DNA of 64,000 bases, from positions 18,039,387 to 18,103,386 of the forward strand of contig OU612069.1 in NCBI GenBank assembly GCA_914767715.1, in the 5' to 3' direction. Positions 11,101 through 23,700 of the stretch are shown here, one piece after another; positions within the stretch are counted from its first letter, which is position 1, and the number at the start of each line of letters is the position of its first letter. This stretch comes from Membranipora membranacea (taxonomy: Eukaryota; Bryozoa; Gymnolaemata; Cheilostomatida; Membraniporidae). Below the pieces are notes generated by a model, which ran no database searches, was not told where the DNA came from, and was given only the letters and a program-made list of their open reading frames with translations. The position numbers were made by a program, and so were the translations under genes.

Positions 11101-14100
11101 CCCTTGTATGTTATGAGACTGTTCGGACATCTACCCGGTCTTCCTGGACTTCTACTTTCAGCTTTATTCAGCGCAGCTCTCAGGTAGGTCACTTTGTTTC
11201 ATCAACCGTTGCAGACCTTGTCTGCTTATGTCTCGCCTTGGATAGTAACCTATCCAGAGATTCAACCCAGTGAATGATATTCTTCTCATGGAACAGAAAT
11301 AGTATCATAACATCTTACAGTTAGAACACTCAACACAGGGACTCATCTAACACTATTGTGATTGGATGTTACTCAAACTTTCTTACCTTTCTTACCTAGT
11401 CCGATGTGTTCCGGGATGGGTGACAGTCCTGCAGGGCACCAAGGTCTATCTGAGATTGCCATCTGATTCTTTGATCAACATCTTCATCTGAGAGGCCCCA
11501 TCCTTCACTGTATCTATCCATCTTTTCTTTGGCCTCCCTCTCCTTCTCTTTCCCTGCATTCTCATCTCATCCACCACTCTAATATCTTCCTCCCTATCTC
11601 TCCTGCGTACATGTCCATACCATTGAAGACGTCTCCTCCTCATACTCTCATTTGTTTTATGCTCTTCCCAGTCTATAATATAAATGTGTCGGAGCATCCT
11701 CATCTCAGTTGCACTTATCTTGTCATCTTGTCTTTGAGTCAGTGGCTAGATCTCATTTCCATACATCAGTGTAGGTTTTATTGCCGTCTTGTACAATAGA
11801 ACCTTGAGCTTGGTGGAAATTTTCTTATCGCAAAGCACTCCTGTCAGCTCTCTATATCTATTCCATACCTTCTGTATGCTCTTTGCAATTTCTATTCCGC
11901 ATCCTCCCTCTTGATCTATTGTGGTTCCCAGTTATTTGAATGTTGATACCTGCGGCAGATCAGTTGAACCTTCTCCATCATACTTCTTCATTTCAATACT
12001 TTGTAAGTTTGTCTCTGAACTCCACGCTTCCTCAGACAGTACCAGATTAGGTCTCTAGGTACTGTATCATACGCCTTCTCTAGGCCGACAAAAACCATAT
12101 GCAAGTCCTTTTGGTGTTCCCTCATCTTTTCCTGGAGTACTCTCAAACAAAACATTGGCTGTGTTGTTGACTTCCCTTTCTGGAAGCCATGCTGCCTGCC
12201 ACTGTTCTTACTCATTTCTTCTTATCCTATCTATCTTATCCTCGCCTCTTTCACTCGCTCCCAGAGCTTTAGACAGTGACTGAGGAGTTTTATCCCTCTA
12301 TAGTTTTAACAGTTTAGAGGATCTCTCTTTTGCTTATACAAAGGCGTGATTTTGCTTTTTCTCCATTCTGGTGGTATCCCATTTTCCTGTACATCTTGTA
12401 GTACAGCTGTCATCCAGGTCAAACCCGTCTGCCCAAGACTCTTCACTACCTCTATTGGGAATTCATCTGGTCCAGTTGCCCTTCTATTTTTCATCTTCTC
12501 TAACTGTATTTTGACTTCGGATTCTCTTATCAGCCTCATCGGTCCCTCTATTTCATCACTCCTCTGCAAGTCCTTCCTTTGATTTTTGGTGTTGAGCAAC
12601 TTTTCAAAATATTCTCTCCATCTCTTCTTATTTTCATCATCTCCACACAAGATTTTGCCCTCTCTATCCTTCACAAAAATCATCCTGTCTATGTCTTGAG
12701 ACCTCCTTTTTCTAGTTTTGGCAAGCTTATAGAGGTTCTTTGGTCCATTTTCTTTAAGATCTTCATACAACTTTTCATACCCCTTTTCTTTTGCTATTGC
12801 CAGTTTCTCCTTCGTTGTTTTATTCTTTGCTCTATAGTCTCATATTCTTTGGCTTCAGCCTCCTCTGGGTCCGTCTCCAGTCTTTCCTTCGCTCTCTACC
12901 ACTCCTTAAAAGCAGCACGTTTCTGTCCTACTGCTTTCTGTAGCTCCGAATTCCAAAACCAAGACTCTTTCTCTATGTATTTCCCTCCAGATGTTTTGCC
13001 GAGTTCCTCTTTTGCCAGTTCAACTGCCTTCTGGTACGTATTTCCCCATGTCCATGTCCATTCACTTGTCTCCTTACTCTCGATATATTCAGTTAATTTC
13101 TCTATATACTCCTGCCCTTCTTCCTTTAGCTTCCACCACTTAGTCCTAGCCTTTCTTTCCTTCCCGCTCTCGCTTTCTCTTCACTGTAAGATCCGCTATG
13201 ATAAGTCTATGCTGTGGTGCTATAAACTCTCCTGGCACTACCTTGCAGTTCCTCAATACTCCTAGGTGGTGTCTTCTAATCGCTTTATAGCCTATGACTG
13301 ACCTATTTTCTCCACTCTTGAATGTTATCAGATGCTCTTCCTTGTTTTCAAAGAAAGTGTTTATGAGTGCCAAGTCGTATGTCTGTGCCATCTCCAACAC
13401 TCGCTCTCCCTCCTCATTTCTCCTTCCTATCTTCCAACCTCCATGCCATCTCTCTACTTCCTCTCTATCCCTTCCAACATGTCCATTCAAATCTCTTGCA
13501 ACCATCAACTCTTCCCCTTCTGGGATTCCAGCCAAGATGCCGTCGAGTTGGTTCGAGAACAAATATTTCTCCTTCTGACTGCATCCTTGCTGGGGGGCAT
13601 ACACTGATATGATGTTGGTGCTCATTCCAGGTATTACCAACTTCATATGTATTATGCGATCTCATTTCCTTTCTACTGCTATTACTTTATCCTCCATTTC
13701 TTGCTTTCCTTCCTCTGCAATAGTACAAATTGCACCCATCACCAAGAGCCCCGGCTTTTCCACCAGATTGACCCCCAGGTCATCTCAATTCCTGTAGGCA
13801 TAGTATGTCGATCTTCCTGGCTAACATAACCGCAGCAATTTCCCTGCTTTTTCCAGTAAGAGTACCAATATTTACTTTGGCCATTCTGAGTTTACAGTAT
13901 CGCCCCTCTCGTTTTCTTATCACAGTGTCGGGGCGATGGTAGATCCGCTGCGAAGTGCCACATAAGGGTGGCGTCCTAGCATTGGTTGAAAACGTTGATT
14001 GCCCCTGCATGTTTTCTGTGAAGCGGGGGGATTTCACCCACCGGATGCCCTTCCTGAGTTGAACCCTTTGTCTGTACCCGGGCCAGCACACTGCAAATAG

Positions 14101-17100
14101 TAATAAAATGCCTTCAATGTTGATGATTTGGGCTTCTCTAGAATGTATCTAGGGATTGGCTATTTTTGTAATCCCACTGTTTGGCAAAGGAAAGCTAGTG
14201 ATGCTATTCAAGATATCAAGTTCAATGATTTCAACACATCAGACCTCATTTTGAGTATGACCCAATAACAGAGGTTCAAACTCCTGATTTGATGTGTGCT
14301 TTCTTATTCACAGTACAATAAGCTCATTGCTGAATTCAGGCGCCCTGATATTACTGGAAGACTTTGTCAGGCCCTGTATGCCCGGACTCACAGATAAGAA
14401 GGCCACTGTTATATCTAAGGTCATGGCCTTCTCTATGGGGATTGTAGCGCTCATACTGGTCATTTTCATCAAGTATACTGGAGGTGGTGTGCTTTCTGTA
14501 AGTATAAGTATAAGCGAAATTGTTATCTATGATCTGATTGGCTGTAAATGGTAGGAAAGACATTGCCAGGTCACTGGAAGCACCCTTTGTGATGCAGTGA
14601 AACTTTATTACTTTCTCATTGACTACATATACCAAGAGGCATCTTTAGGAAAATGTCACCCTACCTGGAATTGGCTCTCTCTCTCCTGCTAGGCAATCAT
14701 AGCCCACACATTGGCTAATTAATTTTGGTGTAGAGATCGATTAAGATTTATAAGAATATGATATCTTCCAGTGCAAAAGATCCTAGTGCCTTCTTTCGAA
14801 GATTCACCTCCTTTTTACAGCAGTTTGCTCACATATTTGAGATATGGGGATATATCGTGATATATCGCCTTTTCAGTATCTCAGGAACTACTTGTCCCAT
14901 CTCAAAAATTCCTCCACTGACACGTTGCCAGTAGTCTGACTTATGTTTAATGTCGCAATTTTTTTTAAACCGCATGTTTCTTACTTGATTACTTGTACAT
15001 TAACTAAAATACATCGATAACATATAGGCAGCAAAGGGCAAAATGATGCAGTAAATAACGGTATGCAAAAGCGTGATGCAAATCTATGCAGTGTTACATG
15101 CAAAGCACATTGTGTACAACAATGTACCTTTTTTGGGTGATTGTTTAGCATTGAAAGAGAAATGTTTATGCTCATAACTTCTCAACTATAGAATTTATCA
15201 TCAAACGCCAATGACAAAACCTCGGAATTACTCTCTAATTTAATGGAAGCTAATGTGTATGACATGTTTTTTAACCTATTTTCAGCTTTTTGGCTGGAGA
15301 AGAGTGCATGTTTTGGACCAAATAAAACTGGTTTAGCCACACAAATCCAAATATCTCAAGATGTAAAGCCATAATCAACAATCGCTTCGATCAAAATCTA
15401 GACAATCTCCTGCTGTTCATCATGCTGACAACAAATTTGACTGACATCTTTCTGATTTTCTTGATTTTGGCTGGAAAATTTTGAGCTAAATTAGTTAAAA
15501 TTTGGGTTATTATCTATTACAGTTGTGACAACCAGGATCTGTAAAGTGGTAAGATTATTGATGGAAGTGACAGTACAAGACCAAAATGGTATAATAAGTT
15601 GGAAATTTCAGTTTCTGCATCATTGGGGTCGCACGTAATGAGGGGTCAGAAATGGCCCTATTACTATTGCAAAAATCAATTTCAAGTCTCAAAGACAGGA
15701 GGCCTAAAATCATAAAGTTTCACTGAAATGTCACTCCTCCAGTTAGTGCCATGCCTCCTCTATATGGTGAGAGCAAAAACCAATCAAATACCTCAATAGC
15801 AAGGCACAGAGGGCTCAATTTAAAAAGGGCACTTTTTGCCCCAAAATAAACTTCCAGAGGTCACTGCGACTCAATGTCAAATATTTGGGAGGGTTCAACT
15901 GTGAAAATAACTATTAGACATGATCATCAATACAATGTTAAAAAGTTTTAAAAACCGATATATCACGTTAAACAACCCCAAGCGCCGATTGTTCAGCAGT
16001 GTATAGCATTCCCCCAACCAGTTGTGCTATCTCATCGTCCCTGGGAAAAATGGGTTTATTGTGCTAATTCCGTCACCGGCCACACTATTGTACGTAACTT
16101 ATTTGTTGAGATTATTTGTCCTTAACATGGCCTGTTTAAAATTTAAGATTCAAGTTTTCTAAAGGAAATACTCCACATGACAATTTTAGTTTTTTTCTGA
16201 CACTATTGGTCCTTATTTATCAGTTGGCACATCTTTTTTTTAGATGGCAGTAGCATTCATTGGGATGTTTGGCGGTCCAATACTTGGGCTCTTTATTGCT
16301 GGAATTTACATCCCGATAGCCAACACTAAAGGAGCATTTATTGGCTTTGTCGCCGGTGCAAGTATGTAACTAAAATGTCTCTCAAATTTTTTTCAATAAT
16401 TCATTTTCACTTCAGCACATATTGCTATGTTTATCTCTTTATACATGTTGAAACTTGGACCTGAGGTATCTTTCAGTGGCCAAAATGGGTGATGATCATA
16501 ATCTTATCTTGCAGGGAATGTTCACAACCTGATCTTCTTTTTTTTTCAAGTGTTTAGCACCAGATGCTTCTGATGATGGTACTGATTGTGCCAATATAAC
16601 ATGATAATGCAATATATATCATTCTAGTCTGACAAACATTGTGTGGATATTTTAACTCATTCTTTCAAGCTTATGGGGCTACGGTTGGGATAGGAGGAAT
16701 GCTAGCCAAACCTTATTTGACGAGTTACCCAACCACCACTGTTGGCTGTAATATAACCGATCAAAGTCAGCTAGCAAATCTTACTTCTCCTGTGTTCGAT
16801 CCGGAGGCTTATGACCCTCATCCACATTACAAGTATGTGTGAAAGTGATTGTGACAGAATCCGGTTTTGGTATCGTCCTTGAGTTCTCGGTATAATTTAG
16901 AAAATTGCTCTGAGGTCTATTAACAGCATGCGGCTCAGTTTCAACCAACTTTCCCTCAATGTTGAGATGTGAAGGTACTAGGAAGGTGACATTTTTATGA
17001 CAATGTATACCAAATTATGCCTTTTTAGTACCTCCAAATCTCAACTTTGACTCAAACATATTTGAAACTGAGCCACATGCCGTTAATAGACCTTGTAGCA

Positions 17101-18414
17101 GTTTTCTAAATAAGACCGAGATCTATAGAATGATACCTAAAACCTGATATCGTCACAGTCACTTGGAAAGAACAAGGCTGAATGTGAGTAGCTCCAAGTA
17201 TTTGTTTCTTGCTTGCATCATTTGACTCGCTGCATTTAAAACTTTTGTTAGTTTAGTGAAGATGATTTTCTCTAATTGAGCGAAAAGTTATTGTACAGTC
17301 AGTAGTTATCAAATTTTTCTTGATAACAACTTTGTGTGAATTTCATCACTATTAGCAAGCTCAACTGTTATTGCAATTTAATACATGTGGAGGGACTGTG
17401 AAAAAACACTTTTCTAATGTGCCATTGTTTTTACTCGTAATTGCATCTCCCCTCCATTGTACTTTCAGAACGGGTGCCTTGGCATTTTTCGATCAGTCTT
17501 ACAACTGGACTTCAGTTGGCGGGTGTTTAGTTACATTTCTCATAATACTTTTCGCCAGCATGATATTCTGTGAGTGTTCAACTACATATATAAATATCAA
17601 ACTAAGAAACATACAATGCAAAGTTTTTTTGTAAAACACTACCTCAGCTAGCCGAAGTCTATTGCAAGCTGACATTGAGTCAAAAATTTACCAGGTAAAC
17701 TAAACTTTAGCCAAAGTTTACATCCCTATAGGGGAAATCTCTTTTGGAGTCTGTACTTTCAAGAGCTAACCTTCATTGAGATGGTCTGAAATATGTTTTG
17801 TCTACAAACCTTGTCCTGTTCTCAGACTTGGCTCGATGGATAATCTAGATCTTCCAATCATTACAAGCATCATTCAATATAAATCATGCGTGTTAACCAA
17901 TAAACATAATTTGTTTATCCCTACAGCACGGGAGACAGATGTACCAGTTAACAAGGCGCTCCTATCACCCTTCATCATGGGCGGATCTTGTCTGATGGCT
18001 CCCTCATGGAGAGCACACATCGATTATGATTCACCCCCACTTAATAAAAAGCCCAAAGAACAGGTAAATTAACTTCCTACATGTCATTCTCACCAAACTC
18101 AAACAGCCACACACAAACCAGTTATGCCTAGTCTGAGCAGATGTTGAACTCTTATTTGTACTTCAAAATCCTAACTGAAGTTCAGAGGGACTCCAACTTG
18201 ATATAATCAGCATGAGATGAAGCCTTTTTATCATCAATGCTAGCTATCGGTAGTAGTTAAAACATCGACATGCCATATCGAAATCCTGGGTTAAATTTCA
18301 GATATCTAATCGTGCTTTAATTCTTTGTAGGATGGAAACTACAGTCAAAATGGAGCACAAATGTCCAAGGAAATTGGGTTGAGCGATGACTGTGGGGCAG
18401 ATACAAAAATGTAG
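5165..18414 (+). CDS. Sodium-coupled monocarboxylate transporter-like protein (SLC5A8/12-like), 15 exons
   Basis: Exons: 5165-5364, 5842-6001, 6787-6852, 7745-7796, 8223-8290, 9269-9426, 9898-10047, 10300-10429, 11095-11183, 14314-14497, 16244-16361, 16670-16832, 17469-17569, 17927-18063, 18331-18414. All junctions are GT-AG and all phases close, giving 619 residues, the usual length of SLC5A8/SLC5A12. Family landmarks in order are AISAAIGIFYACTGG (TM1), TLIGVPAEVYMYG, YVELRFG, GGLKAVLWTDAFQ, GMYGCNQASVQRYLS, HLPGLPGLLLSALFSAALST and MFGGPILGLFIAGIYIP. Members carry short monocarboxylates (some carry iodide or vitamins) with sodium across the plasma membrane; the substrate here is inferred. 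Extracellular-loop sequons NIT, NLT and NWT lie in exons 12-13. The C-terminus DTKM fits a class I PDZ ligand. I chose the ATG at 5165 for its context (A at -3, G at +4); an upstream in-frame ATG at 5108 would add 19 residues. An AATAAA lies at 19187-19192. Confidence 0.93.
5711..5796. mobile_element. Short hAT-like MITE with 8-bp target duplication (SLC5 intron 1)
   Basis: A 70-bp core (5719-5788) starts CACAGCC and ends GGCTGTG. It is flanked on both sides by the same 8 bp, TTTCCAAT (5711-5718 and 5789-5796). It shares its left end (CACAGCCAACCCTTAA...) and an interior GCGATTGCCAT-like block with the longer element at 28643-28774. An 8-bp duplication is typical of hAT-superfamily insertions. 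There is no coding capacity. Confidence 0.65.
8382..8475. repeat. Perfect 37-bp inverted repeat around a (TA)n loop (SLC5 intron 5)
   Basis: The left arm 8382-8418 (starting ATAAATAATTTAATTGCTGA) is the exact reverse complement of the right arm 8439-8475. The 20-nt spacer is alternating TA and is itself self-complementary, so the structure can extrude as a cruciform. The lack of mismatches suggests it is recent or maintained. Confidence 0.9.
10785..11030 (+). mobile_element. tRNA-derived SINE (SLC5 intron 8)
   Basis: The tRNA-like head has a clear A box (TGGCTCAGTTGG) and B box (GGTTCGAATCC). A body with GACTACTGGGGTTCGGATTG, AAGGTGTGCTCC, GAGCAAATTGGCACAGATAT and GATGGGCGAGTGATAAG follows. 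Related bodies occur near 1.4, 31.7 and 53.1 kb. The head is not a working tRNA: no acceptor stem forms and the sequence runs straight into the body. Confidence 0.8.
11400..14092 (-). pseudogene. Decayed RTE-type non-LTR retrotransposon (SLC5 intron 9)
   Basis: Read on the minus strand from 14092 down, the fragments come in RTE order. The apurinic-endonuclease start reads MAKVNIGTLTGKSREI...DILCLQELR (13780-14091). The endonuclease core has VYAPQQGC, DLNGHVG and QHR (13146-13646). The RT N-terminal part has RATGPDEFPIEV and IPPEWRKSKITPLYK (12306-12770). RT motif A follows (11988-12215), and the C-terminal tail contains RLQWYGHVRRRD and RGRPKKRW (11446-11703). This layout and tail are typical of RTE elements. 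Frames are broken by stops and shifts. Motif A reads FVGLEKAYD, with Gly where the catalytic Asp belongs. The stretch that should carry the FADD box is absent between motif A and the tail. The copy cannot move by itself. It lies antisense inside the transporter intron. Confidence 0.9.
16841..17165. repeat. Diverged foldback element (SLC5 intron 12)
   Basis: The first half is imperfectly complementary to the second. AGTGATTGTGACA and GGTCTATTAACAGCATG on the left pair with TGTGACGATATC-type and CATGCCGTTAATAGACC blocks on the right, as do GGCTCAGTTTCAA / TTTGAAACTGAGCC. Arms are about 135-150 bp with substantial mismatch. The left end begins about 10 bp from the exon 12 splice donor. Confidence 0.7.
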
Positions 18415-19794
18415 ATATACAAAGAAAAGTCATACTCACTCACTTCATTTCTTAGTACCGAGTAGTCTCCATCTTATGACTTATAAAATGTATATCATGG
18501 TTAAATTTGACTATGAGCTACAGCATTCAAAGCAGTCATAAAAATGCTTTTATACAATCAACATGCTAAACCTTCTTTTCATATGTCATCAGAAGAACCA
18601 CATTTTATATTCCAAATTACTGCAATGTTTGATACAACGCATATATATTTAATTGAAAGACTGTGTTAACAACCCTACTGACTTCTAGATGTTTATTTTG
18701 ATTAATATTAGAAAAAACCCACAGTTATGATGGGAGTTTTGTACTGCATTTAGTTTCATAGCATACACCATCGTGTCTAAGGGTCACTTAAGTTCGAGGC
18801 CTGTGTTGGGAGGAGATATTTCTGCTTGACTGCATGACTTTAAAAGAATAGCGCCATGTCATTTTCCTTAGAGGAATAAGGTGCTGAATTAATTTTATGT
18901 AAAGCTCATTGACGTGTAATACAATACCATGTGGCCCACAATATTCAGTGTATTCTACACTATTGTAAGGATTAATCTCGAGCTGCATCAATATTAATCA
19001 TAGATAATGTATATTATCGGGTATTTGGAAACAGATATGATTATTCTTGATTTATCACATGGTTCCTTGACTCTGTTTTAATTAACTAACATTTCCGCTC
19101 TAATATTTCGAGTTGGAAAAGACTATGTAAAATTGGCGGTCAACTCTCAACTTTTATTATTTTAGTTTGATAAGTAAGATTAATTAAATAAAGTAGTTTT
19201 AGTCTGCGCAACAAACACTGTGTGAAGTTTCAAGATTCATATCATGAGATTCCAGTCTTGTTTGGTTTAATTAGCTGGAAATCATCAGACTTGTAAAGCT
19301 TTAGTTCAGCTATTTCTTTTATTGGTTTAGAAATCTGGGGTTAACAGGCAAAAACTGTAGTTACAAAGTAACATCTTGACCATTAGAACAAGGAAAATAT
19401 TGATATTTTTAAGTGAATATGGTTGAAAAAGAATAATTAAAGTTGTATCCATCTAGAAGACTGTGTAATGTAATGTTATGATTTCAACTGAGATAATCAA
19501 TGTTTGGTAATGCAAAGCATAATTAATCAATAAAACAAAACGAGACAAGGTCAAAAATCAAATCAATAAATTGCAGTCATTCTATCACCCAGGTCTATTC
19601 TGTATTCATTACATTCTGTTCTGTGTGGATAGCTTAGCTTCAGCCAACCACAAAAATAATGTCACTGTTTAAACATTGTAAACGTGTATACCAGCTATCA
19701 TTTATCCCCTTGTGAAGGTGTGCCCTAAATCCAGCATCATGCTACGACATATTGCTAACTACTCCCTGGTATTTGCTGCGGATTGTTTGTTGTG
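18415..19794. other. Intergenic DNA between the SLC5 gene and the first GPCR
   Basis: This presumably holds the transporter 3' UTR (AATAAA at 19187-19192) and the GPCR 3' UTR from the opposite strand. I see no further gene. The open frame at 18788-18991 has no recognisable features. Confidence 0.5.
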
Positions 19795-20718
19795 CTAGTG
19801 ATGGCCTGTGCTAGTGTTGGCCTGTGCTAGTGTTGGCCTGATTTGCCTCTTGTGGTGTATTGAGCAGAAGGCTTCTTTGAAATCTGAAATTGTTGATATA
19901 TAGACAAAAAAATTGATACCACTACTCGCTAAGATGAACTGAGTGCTTATGAATGTAAACCACAAATTTTGGCCATGAGGAACATAAATCTCTATCACAA
20001 CCCTTACTCCGGCAGGCAACCAACAAAAGAAATACATGATAACGGTCATTAAAACGGTTCTTATCGAATGTATAAGTCTCTTCCTTGACAAACCTCTAAG
20101 TTTGGCTACACTGTTCAGCATGTAGATATTGGAAACTGTATGAACGAACAGAGGTATGACAATAAAAAACATAACGGTAAGAAGAACTCCAATGTTGGAG
20201 CTATTATTGGTGCTGAGGGCACAATTCGGAATAAAAGGTTCAAATTCAAAGGAAATTAGTTTAAAACAGGCTGATAATGTGTTAAATATAAAAGGCAGCA
20301 AATTGCAGGCTACAATTATGACCGTAATAATGCGTTTAGACAACCTGTTGTTTACAAACGCATGATACTTGAGCGGGTATGCAATAGAAGCCCATCGTTC
20401 TATGCACATGGCGGTATGCATGGTAGCCTTCACCTCAACAGAAGAGGTTGAAACTATTCCAAGAACAGTACATAGGCCATCATACAACCATAAACTCCCT
20501 TGTATGTGTGTTACGATCCCAACGGTATTTGATATTAGCACAATCAAATCTGACACACCAAGACCGAGCATGAAGTAGTGTTTCAGATGTAGTTTCCTCA
20601 TCTTCATGAAAGTAGCAATAACTAGTATGTTCGTCATCAGAATATCAATATACAGTGCTATACTGAGAACTGCTATCTCAGGAGGAAGTGGTGTTGTGTA
20701 GAGATTCCAGTCGTCCAT
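19795..20718 (-). CDS. Class A (rhodopsin-like) GPCR, intronless, paralogue 1
   Basis: The 307-residue single-exon protein has seven hydrophobic segments at roughly 14-37, 47-70, 84-106, 126-150, 172-195, 214-240 and 252-275. Class A marks: Asn in TM1 (MTNILVIATF), GLGVSDLIVL in TM2, a Cys at the top of TM3 (DGLCTVLG), ERW in place of DRY followed by ASIAYPL, and CWLPAG in TM6. TM7 reads GINFFVYIST, so the Pro of NPxxY is missing. It is a paralogue of the receptors at 25.2, 50.4 and 63.6 kb; they share VAKLRGLSRKRLI-like loop 3 and QNLWFTFIS before TM7. The ligand is unknown. The start MDDW aligns with MAGW of paralogue 2. The last residues are encoded by a short tandem repeat. Confidence 0.88.
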   Translation of the reverse strand: MDDWNLYTTPLPPEIAVLSIALYIDILMTNILVIATFMKMRKLHLKHYFMLGLGVSDLIVLISNTVGIVTHIQGSLWLYDGLCTVLGIVSTSSVEVKATMHTAMCIERWASIAYPLKYHAFVNNRLSKRIITVIIVACNLLPFIFNTLSACFKLISFEFEPFIPNCALSTNNSSNIGVLLTVMFFIVIPLFVHTVSNIYMLNSVAKLRGLSRKRLIHSIRTVLMTVIMYFFCWLPAGVRVVIEIYVPHGQNLWFTFISTQFILASSGINFFVYISTISDFKEAFCSIHHKRQIRPTLAQANTSTGHH

Positions 20719-23700
20719 CTCTCTATATTAATGTTGAAATAGTACTACTCTGGACTTTCGACAAGAAATTAAAATTGAATATGAGAAACTGATTCATCTG
20801 CATTACGATATCTATATAAATATATATACAAGGTATTGTATTCAACAATGGAATACATTTGCTGGTCTATGATTGGCTGCCATATAGCTATGTATTCTTT
20901 TTGAGCTTTCAAGCATGCTCTTTGCAACAAGATAATCTGAATATAGCAAGTCGAAATTTCATCTCAAGGCAAAATGATATATCAGCTCAATGGAAGATTC
21001 CCGGCACTTTGCTTGTATTGATATAAGTGACTTGTGTCATTTGACATCCATGTGTGTTCACTTTTGGCGCATCTTTGTTTCCTAGTTCAACTTAATATAG
21101 CAATGATCAGTGATATCTGAACTTACACATGCAAATCTGGACTGATCACTTAAATTGAAGAATTGAGTCATCATTGAACCAATTTGATTGCAATGATGGT
21201 GGGTTGACTTTAATTGGCCAGTTTTGTTGACATCTTATAAAATTTTTCTATTTTTAAAGTATGTATCAACACCCTTTGTCAGAATATTTGGAGAGATACA
21301 CATGGTTGCCTTTACAAGCTACATCAGAACACATAAACAATTTATGACATACGCCCATAGAAATTTTTGTACCCAGCGGAAAACGAGGGAAAATTGCCAT
21401 TCCATAGTTCATTTGGTTGCCAGTAAATCTGTAGCACTCTGCATGCTAAAGCATGGGATTTGCTTGTAAAAAGAATAATTAGCACTTATGCCATATAGTC
21501 TTTGGGCCAGCTCTATAGCTTCTATGAGTTGTTTTATCAAGCCTAACCAGTAATTCTACATTTAAAACAAATCACTTTCAACTCATTTTTATTTTAGTGT
21601 ATAGCAAGCTATGCCGCTCTCAACACTTGAAAGGTTTGCTTCAAATATCCAAGTTCACAGCTGTATGCATAAAAATGGTCGAAGCTTCCAACATTACCTT
21701 AACGTTGTAGGGAATATGACCTAAACATAGCTGTAAAAAGAAATACATGATGTTTCACTTGAATTTGCGGTGTTTCCTTGAAAACGTTCATATCCTGCCG
21801 AAATTGTTTCTTTGCAACCCTGTTGTCAGCCCCAATATCCTGACATTACATGTCATACCGCCATCATAGCCTCTATCACCATATACCACTGCTGTCAATC
21901 TGTTATGTTTTCCTGCTTGAGTCACACCCAGTCACCAATCAGTCCATTGTGCTGAAATAAAAACTAGAAAGCAGCAGCATACCATTAACTATATGCGGTT
22001 TCATTGAATTGGAAAAGCTTGAAAAAAAGATAAATATAGGCCTATTGGCTTCATAGATTATCAGCCACCAAGTAAGGAAAACAAAGTAGCCGATTGCAGT
22101 CATAATAAACGAAACTCGGATGCCCAAGTTCTTGCAAAACTATGCATGGTTGTATCATGAGACATTCTCACCTGATAAGAACTACCCAAGGTGGTACATC
22201 ATATTCAACAGGTTAATTTACAGATACGAAGGCCACACTACCATTAATCCCAAAAGATAACTGACCAACGAAATACCAACGCCGTTTAATAATGTTATAT
22301 CACAAACTAAATGAATGCTTGTAATGAGACTAAACATGGATATTCATAAAAGAAACCGCAGGGGTATTTTTTTTTACATCACCATTGTTTCGGTCAACAG
22401 CTCAAGACAGAGGAGGTAGCATCAGATAAGGGTATATTTTGTTTGCAGGTCCTATTATGATGTTCCAGAAGAGACGTGACATAATATATATTTGACTGAT
22501 GAGGTTTGAGTTGAATCAGGCACATTGCTATGTTGAGTAGAAAATCAATTATTCAATGTATCTGTCTACTTTCCACTCAGTGCTTTTATTAGGCAACTAC
22601 CAGTACCACTGCTTAGCTCAACATAATAAAACTGTCAATACTCAATAATCTACCATGTGTTGGTTTATCCAAGAGTTACACTTACGTTTTTTATATCCTG
22701 AGCTCCACTGTGACTTGATCAGCGGTAATACAATGAAAGGAAAGTAAATGACCTCTGCACCTCGATATGTATGTTGTTGGATAGCTAATCAGGACAATCC
22801 ACCACCTTTGTGCAAATTTGAGCAGAACTCATTCTACTGACTATTTTAATGGCGGCGTTGAGTATTAAGCCATGCTAATGAAGCAACATTTATATCACCC
22901 TCGAAATTTTTCACCTGACCAATACAGCCACAGGGAAGAGATTGGTCCTTGGAGAAAATCAGATCATGTTCTGAGCTATATATTGGCAGAGAAGAGACAA
23001 TCATTTCGGCCTGGGTGTATGAATATATATTATATGAAAGAAACGGTGGCAACAATATGGTAGAAAAATTCCATTTCTTGCATTCATCCAGGATGTGCAA
23101 GAATAATCAACTGATTGGCAAGGTGAGGGGAGGAGCTGGGTTTTCACAGGCTGTGACCCAAATTCAGAATTATCAGAACACTAGTCAGCTGCATGTTACT
23201 GACTGAATGTGGGACAGCTGACATCCCACAGCCAGCAGATTAAGTATTGTCTTTTCATGTACACAAAGAAGACAATCGATAATTTTTCCATCTTAACAAT
23301 GGATTTTTCGAGAATAAGCTTGAATCAAATATGCTAAGTTACACGATGAATCTTTTCCAAGGTTAAAGCTATGTCAATGAATCAAGCTAGCGAAGGATCT
23401 GAAACCGATCGTGTAACATGCAAAGCAGCTAGACAAGTTGGAGAGTTAGCATATCATATATAACTATATGACGAGGATATTGTGCATGTGGGATGTGCAA
23501 TCACACAGTGGACCTCCTGTATCATTAGTCCCATCCTGCAACCAGAAATGACTGCCTGCATTGTGAATCGAACTTTGACCACAATTATCCTAAGCCCCTA
23601 CCCTTAATCAATAGACCGCTCCTGACTGCTGTGCCTCAGTGATGATTTATTAGTATAAAGCTCTGTGAGTGACAAGGAATACAATGGTAGAGTTGGTAAG

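Noticed and set aside
12579-13265. Long plus-strand open frame of 228 codons
   Set aside because: It is antisense to the RTE element. Its Ser/Leu/Phe-rich content is what the complement of a Lys/Glu-rich RT gives.
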